Of a stretch of DNA of 13,830 bases, positions 1-4,557 are shown one piece after another. The stretch spans positions 1-13,830 of the forward strand of contig JBFISM010000099.1 in assembly GCA_041608535.1 (NCBI GenBank), read 5' to 3'. The DNA is from JBFISM01 sp041608535. Lineage in GTDB: Bacteria; Actinomycetota; Acidimicrobiia; Spongiisociales; UBA5794. A program made the position numbers and the translations under genes. The notes beneath the pieces are model-generated. The model saw nothing but the letters and a program-made list of their open reading frames with translations, was not told where the DNA came from and ran no database searches. Every line of letters begins with the position of its first letter. The stretch's first letter is position 1.

Positions 1-64
1 CAATTGGACGAGCGCCGGCTTCGGGAGCCGGAGGCTGTGGGTTCGAGTCCCACGACGCTGACCA
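1..64 (+). tRNA. tRNA-Pro (CGG), 5' truncated by window edge
   Basis: The anticodon arm is a perfect stem ccggc/gccgg around loop ttcggga, giving anticodon CGG. The T arm is gtggg/cccac around ttcgagt. The 3' acceptor strand gacgctg is followed by ACCA, so a CCA end may be encoded, though this could be chance because the other array tRNAs lack it. The 5' acceptor strand lies outside the window. This shows that the array continues to the left. Confidence 0.9.
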
Positions 65-65
65 G

Positions 66-139
66 GGCGTAGTAGCTCCAACCGGTAGAGCACCTGACCG
101 TCGATCAGGAGGCTGCGGGTTCGAACCCCGTCTGCGCCG
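66..139 (+). tRNA. tRNA-Asp (GTC) with C33
   Basis: The acceptor ggcgtag pairs with ctgcgcc, the D stem is gctc/gagc, the anticodon stem is cctga/tcagg and the T arm is gcggg/cccgt. The discriminator is G, as expected for Asp. The 7-nt anticodon loop is ccgtcga, so position 33 is C instead of the near-universal U. No CCA is encoded. Confidence 0.9.
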
Positions 140-143
140 CGTG

Positions 144-198
144 ATCTGTCCCCCTGCTGTGTGGTATTCCGGAACGTTGTTGACGCGGGGGGACAGAT
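144..198. repeat. 11-bp inverted repeat (ATCTGTCCCCC) in tRNA spacer
   Basis: The strand atctgtccccc at 144-154 is perfectly complementary to gggggacagat at 188-198, with ttccggaa in the loop. The same sequence pair brackets the spacer at 1219-1471, and in both cases the right arm ends directly at the first base of a tRNA. It could be a REP-like repeat or an RNA processing hairpin. Confidence 0.75.
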
Positions 199-200
199 AT

Positions 201-271
201 GGCCCACTCGTTCAGTGGTAGGACACGAGGCCCTCAACCTCGAGACAAGGGTTCGATTCCCTTGTGGGTCA
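201..271 (+). tRNA. tRNA-Glu (CTC) with C33
   Basis: The acceptor ggcccac pairs with gtgggtc, the anticodon stem is cgagg/cctcg around loop ccctcaa, and the T arm is aaggg/ccctt around ttcgatt. The anticodon is CTC and the discriminator A. As in the Asp tRNA, position 33 is C. Confidence 0.9.
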
Positions 272-277
272 CGACAC

Positions 278-356
278 ACCGAGTCCGGCTCTGGGAGCCA
301 GTCGGCCTGTAAAGCCGATGCCACTGGCATGCGAGGTTCGATTCCTCGGCTCGGTA
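278..356 (+). tRNA. tRNA-Tyr (GTA)
   Basis: The acceptor accgagt pairs with gctcggt. The anticodon stem tcggc/gccga holds loop ctgtaaa, giving GTA. A longer variable arm (about 320-332) follows, as is normal for bacterial Tyr, and then T loop ttcgatt. The discriminator is A. Confidence 0.92.
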
Positions 357-357
357 C

Positions 358-429
358 GCCGCCGTGGTGCAAGGGACAGCATTCCTGGCTTCGAACCAGG
401 CGATGGGGTTTCGAGTCCCTCCGGCGGTA
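358..429 (+). tRNA. tRNA-Arg (TCG)
   Basis: The acceptor gccgccg pairs with cggcggt. The anticodon stem cctgg/ccagg holds loop cttcgaa, giving TCG. The discriminator is A. It begins two bases after the Tyr tRNA ends, so the two must be separated by processing. Confidence 0.9.
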
Positions 430-435
430 CGACGA

Positions 436-509
436 TCCGGTGTAGCTCAACACGGCTGAGCAGCTCCCTGTTACGGAGAAGGATGGAAGTTCGACTCTTC
501 CCACCGGAG
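436..509 (+). tRNA. tRNA-Asn (GTT)
   Basis: The acceptor tccggtg pairs perfectly with caccgga and the discriminator is G, as usual for Asn. The anticodon loop ctgttac gives GTT; the closing pair of the anticodon stem is a G-A mismatch. The D stem is gctc/gagc. Confidence 0.92.
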
Positions 510-514
510 CGCAT

Positions 515-587
515 GGGGCTTTAGTTCATTTGGCAGAGCGCCTGCCTTGCGAGCAGGAGGCAGTGGGTTCGACTCCCACAAGCTCCA
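515..587 (+). tRNA. tRNA-Ala (TGC)
   Basis: The acceptor ggggctt pairs with aagctcc and includes the G3-U70 pair that identifies tRNA-Ala. The anticodon stem cctgc/gcagg holds loop cttgcga (TGC). The T arm is gtggg/cccac and the discriminator A. Confidence 0.95.
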
Positions 588-597
588 CGTGTTGTTA

Positions 598-649
598 CCC
601 GGGCGGCCTGGCGTCTGTTCGGCGGCGGGACCGCCGAAGTCGGCTCGGG
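598..649 (+). ncRNA. Bulged hairpin, copy 1 (YGGCGTCTG bulge)
   Basis: An 8-bp inner stem ttcggcgg/ccgccgaa (618-625/631-638) is stacked on an outer stem, 598-608 with 639-649 (9 of 11 paired, one G-U). A 9-nt one-sided bulge tggcgtctg lies at 609-617. The same architecture with the same bulge but different stem sequence recurs at 693-739, so the structure rather than the stem sequence is conserved. Its function is unknown; a protein-binding or processing site is possible. Confidence 0.6.
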
Positions 650-692
650 GGTGAGACGGCCGTTGTGGGGTTGGGGCCCCACGTGCGGAGGA

Positions 693-739
693 GGGCCGAC
701 CGGCGTCTGTTTGCGAGCGTCAGCTCGCAAAGTCGGCCC
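693..739 (+). ncRNA. Bulged hairpin, copy 2 (YGGCGTCTG bulge)
   Basis: The outer stem gggccgac/gtcggccc (693-700/732-739) and inner stem tttgcgagc/gctcgcaaa (710-718/723-731) are perfect. They are separated by the 9-nt 5' bulge cggcgtctg (701-709) and closed by gtca. It is a paralogue of the element at 598-649, followed directly by tRNA-Phe. A small hairpin gtgggg/ccccac (665-682) sits between the two copies. Confidence 0.65.
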
Positions 740-751
740 GGGAATGAGCAA

Positions 752-824
752 GGTGTTCAAGCTGAAGTGGCGCAAGCGCCCGGTTGAAGCCCGGGAGAAC
801 CAAGTTCGATTCTTGGGGACACCA
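752..824 (+). tRNA. tRNA-Phe (GAA)
   Basis: The acceptor ggtgttc pairs with ggacacc. The anticodon stem cccgg/ccggg holds loop ttgaagc, giving GAA. The T arm is ccaag/cttgg around ttcgatt, and the discriminator is A. Confidence 0.92.
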
Positions 825-825
825 C

Positions 826-930
826 GACGAAGCGATGCGGAGAGGTGAGTTACTTCTGGTGAAACGTTGGTTCGAGTCCAACAGCGGTCATCCGATCGTT
901 GGTCTTGCCTCGCTGGGTACTCGTTTCGTC
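826..930 (+). ncRNA. Permuted-tRNA-like unit A (degenerate or unresolved)
   Basis: A perfect T arm (gttgg, ttcgagt, ccaac; 866-882) is followed by a 3' acceptor-like strand agcggtc (883-889). No partner exists upstream. Instead it pairs 7 of 7 (with G-U) with gatcgtt at 894-900, after a 4-nt linker atcc. The leader gacgaagcga (826-835) pairs with the trailer tcgtttcgtc (921-930) over 10 bp with one G-U. A possible anticodon hairpin agagg/cttct (841-857) has a non-canonical loop, and no convincing D arm is visible in 901-920. It shares the layout of unit B but could be a decayed tRNA or another structured RNA. Confidence 0.4.
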
Positions 931-935
931 ACCAC

Positions 936-1006
936 GCCTGGCTAGCTCAATGGAAGAGCATCTGTCTTACAAACAGAGGACGGCAGTTCGATTCTGTCGC
1001 CGGGTA
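936..1006 (+). tRNA. tRNA-Val (TAC)
   Basis: The acceptor gcctggc pairs with gccgggt. The D stem is gctc/gagc, and the anticodon stem tctgt/acaga holds loop cttacaa, giving TAC. The discriminator is A. Confidence 0.93.
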
Positions 1007-1007
1007 C

Positions 1008-1142
1008 GAACGCCGATGTGAAGAGACGGGATACTTCGCCTATCAAGCGGGAGACGAGGGTTCGAATCCCTCCTTGGCCGAAGGGCCACGTAGCTCAGTG
1101 GAAGAGCACCACGTACCTGACTCGACTCGGTTCCCGGCGTTC
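1008..1142 (+). tRNA. Candidate circularly permuted tRNA gene (unit B, anticodon ATC as folded)
   Basis: The tRNA parts occur in permuted order. They are an anticodon arm ttcgc/gcggg with loop ctatcaa (1035-1051), variable agac, T arm gaggg/ccctc (1056-1072), 3' acceptor cttggcc (1073-1079) and linker gaag. Then follow 5' acceptor ggccacg (1084-1090), TA, and D arm gctc/gagc (1093-1107). The acceptor strands pair 6 of 7. The flanks form a leader-trailer helix: gaacgccg with cggcgttc (1008-1015/1135-1142), plus about ten pairs next to the junction (1023-1034/1113-1123). Joining 1108 to 1035 gives a full cloverleaf with G73, as in Asp. Anticodon ATC (A34) is unusual. The alternative is two unrelated tRNA fragments. 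Confidence 0.55.
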
Positions 1143-1145
1143 CCT

Positions 1146-1217
1146 GGGATCAAAGCATTGCTGGCGATGCAGCGGACTCTTAATCCGAAGAACAGGGTTC
1201 GATTCCTTGTGATCCCA
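1146..1217 (+). tRNA. tRNA-Lys (CTT)
   Basis: The acceptor gggatca pairs perfectly with tgatccc. The D stem is gcat/atgc, the anticodon loop is ctcttaa (CTT), and the T arm is caggg/ccttg around ttcgatt. The discriminator is A. It begins four bases after the trailer strand of unit B. Confidence 0.93.
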
Positions 1218-1218
1218 C

Positions 1219-1471
1219 TATCTGTCCCCCCGGAGGGGGGAAGGGGCCCCCGGCGGAGCTGCGCAGCAGCGAAGCCGGGGTAGGGGGGCATGGTGAACAC
1301 CCTCGGATGCTCGTACCGTGACCAGCCATCTTCGAACAACATGGTGCCGGCAACGCGCCGTTGCTTTCGTGCTCCCTCCGTGACCCAGTCATCCTTGGCC
1401 GGAACGGTGCCCCCCTACCTCCGAGCCCTTTCGGGCTCGCAGGGACCTTCCCCCCAATGGGGGGACAGATA
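1219..1471. repeat. Nested long-range inverted repeats filling a tRNA spacer
   Basis: Three perfect complementary pairs are nested: 1219-1231 with 1459-1471 (13 bp), 1235-1244 with 1446-1455 (10 bp) and 1279-1290 with 1408-1419 (12 bp). Local hairpins sit in both arms: ccccggc/gccgggg (1248-1280) and cgagccc/gggctcg (1422-1439). The central 117 nt hold a small hairpin gcaacg/cgttgc but no tRNA that I can fold. The outermost sequence matches the repeat at 144-198. It could be a mobile-repeat palindrome or a large structured RNA. Confidence 0.7.
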
Positions 1472-1472
1472 T

Positions 1473-1555
1473 GGAAGGCAGTGCGCGGTGGTGCGCAACC
1501 GGCCTCGAAAGCCGGGCCAGCCTGACGGCTGAGGGTTCGACTCCTTTGCCTTCCT
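1473..1555 (+). tRNA. tRNA-Ser (CGA)
   Basis: The acceptor ggaaggc pairs perfectly with gccttcc. The anticodon stem ccggc/gccgg holds loop ctcgaaa, giving CGA. The long class II variable arm expected for Ser is present (about 1516-1530), followed by T loop ttcgact. The discriminator reads T instead of the usual G, which is odd for Ser. Confidence 0.88.
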
Positions 1556-1572
1556 CACTTGTGTCAATTCCC

Positions 1573-1646
1573 GCCGCTCTAGCCCAAATGGCAGAGGCAC
1601 CTGTTTCAGAAGCAGTTCAGTCCGAGTTCGAGTCTCGGGGGCGGTA
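1573..1646 (+). tRNA. tRNA with CAG anticodon (Leu by anticodon), short variable loop
   Basis: The acceptor gccgctc pairs with gggcggt, the D stem is gccc/aggc, the anticodon loop ttcagaa gives CAG, and the T arm is ccgag/ctcgg. The discriminator is A, as for Leu. The variable region is only about four bases, whereas bacterial tRNA-Leu normally has a long class II arm. Folding is good, so the amino acid identity is the doubtful part. Confidence 0.78.
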
Positions 1647-1658
1647 CGACAAGGGATC

Positions 1659-1743
1659 GGAGGGTTGGCAGAGTGGTAATGCGCCGGGTTGCTGACCCGT
1701 GGCTGGGTTGACGCCCACGGACGTTCGAATCGTCCACCCTCCG
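1659..1743 (+). tRNA. tRNA-Ser (GCT)
   Basis: The acceptor ggagggt pairs with accctcc. The anticodon loop ttgctga gives GCT. A long variable arm (about 1701-1717) and T loop ttcgaat follow. The discriminator is G, as usual for Ser. Confidence 0.93.
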
Positions 1744-1750
1744 CTCACGA

Positions 1751-1822
1751 TCCCGACTGGTGTAACCGGTAGCACACCTGGCTCTGAACCAGGAGGTTGG
1801 AGTTCGAGTCTTCAGACGGGAG
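1751..1822 (+). tRNA. tRNA-Gln (CTG)
   Basis: The acceptor tcccgac pairs 6 of 7 with gacggga. The anticodon stem cctgg/ccagg holds loop ctctgaa, giving CTG. The T arm is tggag/cttca around ttcgagt. The discriminator G and first base T fit Gln. Confidence 0.92.
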
Positions 1823-1824
1823 CG

Positions 1825-1920
1825 ATCGATCCGATGTGAGATCCGAGGAGTTCTTCGGACCTGGAGCAGCTGCCGAGCAGCGCCGGGATTGAGCTTCGGA
1901 CACTTGGTTCACGGATCGAT
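1825..1920. repeat. 9-bp inverted repeat enclosing the Gln-Gly spacer
   Basis: The strand atcgatccg (1825-1833) is the exact complement of cggatcgat (1912-1920). Inside is a hairpin tccga/tcgga (1842-1859). No T-arm sequence is present, so this spacer does not hide a tRNA. Confidence 0.5.
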
Positions 1921-1924
1921 GCAC

Positions 1925-1997
1925 GTGGTCGTGGTGTCAATTGGCAGCACGCCGGCCCGCCACGCCGGAAGTGGGAGTTCGAACCTCCCCGGCCGCA
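1925..1997 (+). tRNA. tRNA-Gly (GCC) with C33
   Basis: The acceptor gtggtcg pairs with cggccgc (including G-U pairs). The anticodon stem ccggc/gccgg holds loop ccgccac, giving GCC with C at position 33. The T arm is gggag/ctccc around ttcgaac, and the discriminator is A. It is the last tRNA before the Ro60-family gene. Confidence 0.9.
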
Positions 1998-2007
1998 CGA
2001 GATCGGG

Positions 2008-2031
2008 TCGGGCCAGGCAGGCCTGGCCCGA
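2008..2031. repeat. 10-bp hairpin, copy 1 (compensatory pair with 4197-4220)
   Basis: The stem tcgggccagg/cctggcccga is closed by CAGG, eleven bases after the last tRNA. An otherwise identical hairpin at 4197-4220 has A and T where this one has G and C, so a base pair changed on both sides. It has no T tract, so it is not a classic intrinsic terminator, but it may end or process transcripts. Confidence 0.75.
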
Positions 2032-2343
2032 GCTATCGCTCACTTCGTTCGCTCCAAGCGTGCGGCCTGCGGCCGCATCGATTGCTGGCGGAGTCCACAG
2101 CACATGTCGGCTCGCGTTGTTCAAGGGGAACGGCGCAGCCTTTCCCCCTTCGAGCTACCCCCTTGTCTTCACAGGACCTTGTTGTCGATGCGTTGGTGAG
2201 GGCTACTTCTCTCGACCAGACAGCGGATAGAGAAACCGCAACGGACCACAAGGTCGCCGTAAGTGACTCGGCGATCGCGGTGGGTTGGAGTGGGGGTCCG
2301 TGTCACCTTCACCCCCCAGTCCCCGACAACAAGCACACCCGCT
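2032..2343 (+). ncRNA. Non-coding structured stretch with a nested rod at 2175-2255
   Basis: I find no convincing gene here; the reading frames on both strands look like shadows. A nested rod is visible: gaccttgt/acaaggtc (2175-2182/2248-2255), cgttg/caacg (2191-2195/2239-2243) and ttctct/agagaa (2207-2212/2229-2234), separated by internal loops. A further hairpin is tgcggcc/ggccgca near 2068. A rod made by pairing distant ends, broken by internal loops and next to a Ro60-type gene, resembles a Y-RNA stem in outline only; no Ro-binding consensus was recognised. Confidence 0.35.
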
Positions 2344-2625
2344 TTGAAGTGGGAGCTCGAGGGGGGAGCGAGGCTGCCGGGCAGCCTCGGTGGCCTGGGC
2401 AGGGGCCCCAGGCCACACAGCGATGATCCGTATTGCGAAGAGCCAGACAACGCGGCTCCGCCGTCCCCTCGATCGAACCGCACTGTCTCGGAGTTTCGGT
2501 GGAACGTAAACTCCAACGCCTCGGCGTAGCCGAGGCGCAGTGACATGCGCGGTCGAATCCGCAGCAATACGAGGCGCCCGCCAGGGCGCCACAAGACAAC
2601 TCGAAGCAAGCCCGCTTGCTTCGAC
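2344..2625 (+). ncRNA. Candidate Y-RNA-like element 1, upstream of rsr
   Basis: The stretch is almost wholly foldable. An outer stem tcgagggg/cccctcga (2357-2364/2465-2472) encloses two hairpins, 2369-2389 and 2391-2415. A three-way junction closed by cactg/cagtg (2481-2542) holds ggagttt/aaactcc and cgcctcggc/gccgaggcg. A T-arm-like hairpin gcgg-tcgaat-ccgc follows (2549-2562), then hairpins at 2573-2590 and 2601-2624. A shared core from 2542 (gacatgcgcggtcgaatc onward) recurs at 4426 onward on the other side of the TROVE gene. Bacterial Y RNAs lie beside rsr and mimic tRNA, so Y RNA is the leading inference. A structured 5' leader of rsr is the alternative. Confidence 0.45.
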
Positions 2626-2633
2626 ACACCTGG

Positions 2634-2644
2634 AGGAGGTGATC
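2634..2644 (+). promoter_or_regulatory. Near-perfect Shine-Dalgarno of rsr
   Basis: The sequence AGGAGGTGATC is complementary over 11 bases to the conserved 3' end of bacterial 16S rRNA (GATCACCTCCT). The ATG follows one base later at 2646. Few genes have so long a match, and it fixes the start of the TROVE gene. The stem-loop at 2601-2624 ends ten bases upstream and could affect access. Confidence 0.85.
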
Positions 2645-2645
2645 A

Positions 2646-4193
2646 ATGATGGTGAAGTTCGCAAACAAGCGAGTGCGCCCGAATGTGCGCTCGGTGATCA
2701 AGACGGTCGGTGCACAGACGTCACGCACGCACGAGGGCGCTCGAGCTTGGCTCCGCGACGAGAAGTCGGAGCTGTTCCTGCTGGCGATCACCAACATGGT
2801 CGCCGAGGAGACGTTCTACGAGGCAGCCGCAGCGCGCGACGCACGCTTCCGTGCACTGGTTCGTTCGGTGACGCAGACGGACCCGGAGTGGATCCTGCGC
2901 TTCGTACCGTGGCTGCGCAACACGGCACAGATGCGTTCGGCGGCTGTCGTGATGGCGGCCGAGTACGTCGCAGCCGGCGGCCCGAACGGTCGTGCGGTGG
3001 TTGCGTCGGCGATGACCCGCGCCGATGAACCGGCGGAGATGCTGGCGTACTGGGCACAGGAGCACGGCAAGCGCTTCCCGCAGCCGGTGAAGCGTGGTGT
3101 CGCCGACAGCGTGCGCCGTCTGTACACGGAGTACGCCGCGCTCAAGTACGACGGTCTGTCACGCGCCTGGCGCATGGCCGACGTCGTCGAGCTGACGCAC
3201 CCGAAGCCGGCCGACGCAACGCAGTCGGACCTGTTCCGCTACCTGCTCGACCGTCGTCACCACCCGGAGACGCTGACGGTCTCGCCGTCGCTGGAGAAGG
3301 TGACGCGTCGTACGGCGCTGGATGCAGTGGCCGTTGACGAGCGCCGCCCGCTACTGCGCACGCAGGGTCCGCAGCTTCTGCGCGAGGCAGGTGCAACCTG
3401 GGAGTGGCTGTCGGGCTGGATCCCGGGCGGCATGGACGCCGAGGCGTGGGAGGCCGTGATCCCGTCGATGGGCTACATGGCCCTGCTGCGCAACCTGCGC
3501 AACTTCGACGAGGCAGGCATCTCGGACGAGGCCGTTCGCTTCGTCAAGGGTGTGCTGGCCGACCCGCACCGGGTGGCGCGTTCGCGCCAGTTCCCGTACC
3601 GATTCTGGTCGGCATACCGCCACGCCCCGTCGCTGCGCTGGGCGCAGACGCTGGAGGCGGCGCTGGACCTGTCGGTGCGCAACATCCCGGAGCTGCCGGG
3701 TCGCACGCTGGTGCTGGCGGACACGTCGGCATCGATGACGGGCTCGGTGGCACGCCGCTCGGCGATTCGCCACTTCGAGATCGCCGCACTCTTCGCCGCA
3801 GCTGTGGCAAAGCGTGCGGAGGATCTGGAGCTGGTGTCGTTCGCCGAGGGCTCGGAGATGATTCGCTTCCGCCCGACGCAGTCGGTGCTGCGCACGATCG
3901 AGCACGTCGAGAAGCGTATCGGTCGCGTGGGTCACGCCACCCGCCTGGGTGCTGCCGTCGACCGCTGGTACGACGGTCACGACCGTGTCGTCGTGTTCTC
4001 GGACATGCAGACGCACGATCAGCTCCCGGAGCTGACCGGCACGATCACGTACGTGTTCAACACCGGCGGCTACCGCACGACCCCGTTCGCCGTAGGCGAC
4101 AAGGGTCACTACGAGCTGGGCGGCTTCTCGGACGCCACGTTCCGCCTGATGGCGCTGCTGGAGCAGACGACCGACGCGGACTGGCCGTTTTGA
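2646..4193 (+). CDS. rsr: TROVE / Ro60-family RNA-binding protein (Rsr-like)
   Basis: The 515-residue product matches the usual length of Ro60 orthologues. Residues 1 to about 330 form the helical TROVE region that in known family members is a ring binding misfolded RNA ends and Y RNA. Residues about 350-515 form a von Willebrand A domain with a full metal site: DTSAS at 359-363, T432 (HATRLG) and D453 (FSDMQ). Bacterial Ro60 works in RNA quality control, rRNA maturation and stress survival, often with exonucleases such as PNPase. Here it sits after a tRNA array and between two related structured non-coding stretches, which suggests tRNA or Y-RNA clients. Codon use is extreme: Ser is almost always TCG and Pro almost always CCG, unlike the downstream genes. 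No RtcB ligase is in the window. Confidence 0.93.
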   Translation: MMVKFANKRVRPNVRSVIKTVGAQTSRTHEGARAWLRDEKSELFLLAITNMVAEETFYEAAAARDARFRALVRSVTQTDPEWILRFVPWLRNTAQMRSAAVVMAAEYVAAGGPNGRAVVASAMTRADEPAEMLAYWAQEHGKRFPQPVKRGVADSVRRLYTEYAALKYDGLSRAWRMADVVELTHPKPADATQSDLFRYLLDRRHHPETLTVSPSLEKVTRRTALDAVAVDERRPLLRTQGPQLLREAGATWEWLSGWIPGGMDAEAWEAVIPSMGYMALLRNLRNFDEAGISDEAVRFVKGVLADPHRVARSRQFPYRFWSAYRHAPSLRWAQTLEAALDLSVRNIPELPGRTLVLADTSASMTGSVARRSAIRHFEIAALFAAAVAKRAEDLELVSFAEGSEMIRFRPTQSVLRTIEHVEKRIGRVGHATRLGAAVDRWYDGHDRVVVFSDMQTHDQLPELTGTITYVFNTGGYRTTPFAVGDKGHYELGGFSDATFRLMALLEQTTDADWPF

Positions 4194-4196
4194 GTT

Positions 4197-4220
4197 TCGA
4201 GCCAGGCAGGCCTGGCTCGA
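4197..4220. repeat. 10-bp hairpin, copy 2, just after rsr
   Basis: The stem tcgagccagg/cctggctcga is closed by CAGG and begins three bases after the rsr stop codon. It differs from 2008-2031 only by a compensatory G-C to A-T pair. Its place at the end of both the tRNA array and rsr suggests a 3'-end or processing signal shared by both transcripts. Confidence 0.75.
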
Positions 4221-4557
4221 GTTGAATTCGAGCGGCTTCGCCGCGCTGTCTGTCTGCGAATCGCACCGCGCATGTCGCTGCGATTCGATTGAGGGGGGAG
4301 CACGGAGTGCTCCCCCCTCAAACTCCCCCCTCTCGAGGATGGGGAGGATGCGATCTGTTTGCGGAGGCTGAAGGGGGAGCTCGAGGGGGAAAGGCTCCGC
4401 CGTCCCCCTCGATCGGATTCGAGCGACATGTGCGGTCGAATCTGCAACAAGACGTGCCGCCGCAGGCGGCTCGAGTCAGACTCGAAGCGAGCCTGCTCGC
4501 GTCAAATGCAAATAGCCTGTCACCCAGAGGCGCCCTCGGCGGGGTTGTAGGGGTGAC
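4221..4557 (+). ncRNA. Candidate Y-RNA-like element 2 and structured spacer
   Basis: No gene is visible. In order: hairpin gcggc/gccgc near 4232; cgaatcgca/tgcgattcg (about 4257-4286); a 14-bp perfect hairpin at 4290-4320; and stem tcgaggggg/ccccctcga (about 4381-4412). A core from 4426 (gacatgtgcggtcgaatc onward) repeats that of element 1, with a T-arm-like stem tgcgg/ctgca around tcgaat (4431-4446). Hairpins at 4456-4470, 4471-4485 and about 4488-4501 follow. Relative to element 1 it lacks two insertions. The rival pairing gattcga/tcgaatc (about 4416-4442) is also perfect. The Y-RNA call is inference from the neighbouring rsr gene and the tRNA mimicry. Confidence 0.45.
4290..4320. terminator. 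14-bp perfect hairpin, possible terminator of the rsr transcript
   Basis: The arm tgaggggggagcac (4290-4303) pairs with gtgctcccccctca (4307-4320) around GGA. It is the strongest local hairpin downstream of rsr. There is no downstream T tract, as is common in GC-rich actinomycetes, so termination is inferred. Confidence 0.5.

Noticed and set aside
858..890. Second tRNA-Gln (loop ttctggt) in unit A
   Set aside because: That anticodon stem would abut the T stem with no variable loop and no 5' acceptor strand upstream.
1291..1407. Hidden tRNA in the centre of the palindrome (ttcgaac at about 1331)
   Set aside because: The bases flanking ttcgaac do not form a T stem and no acceptor pairing is found.
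161..1695. Open frames on both strands across the tRNA array
   Set aside because: They run through well-folded tRNAs and show no protein features; they are chance frames in GC-rich DNA.
1..1997. CRISPR array
   Set aside because: The regular recurrence of ttcga-type sequence comes from tRNA T loops; there are no constant-length direct repeats.
2033..2797. Minus-strand frames of about 72-162 codons upstream of and into rsr
   Set aside because: They are Arg/Ser/Pro-rich, overlap palindromes and the rsr start, and show no recognisable motif.
3351..4109. 252-codon minus-strand frame inside rsr
   Set aside because: It is antisense to a clear TROVE/vWA gene and is explained by that gene's biased codons.
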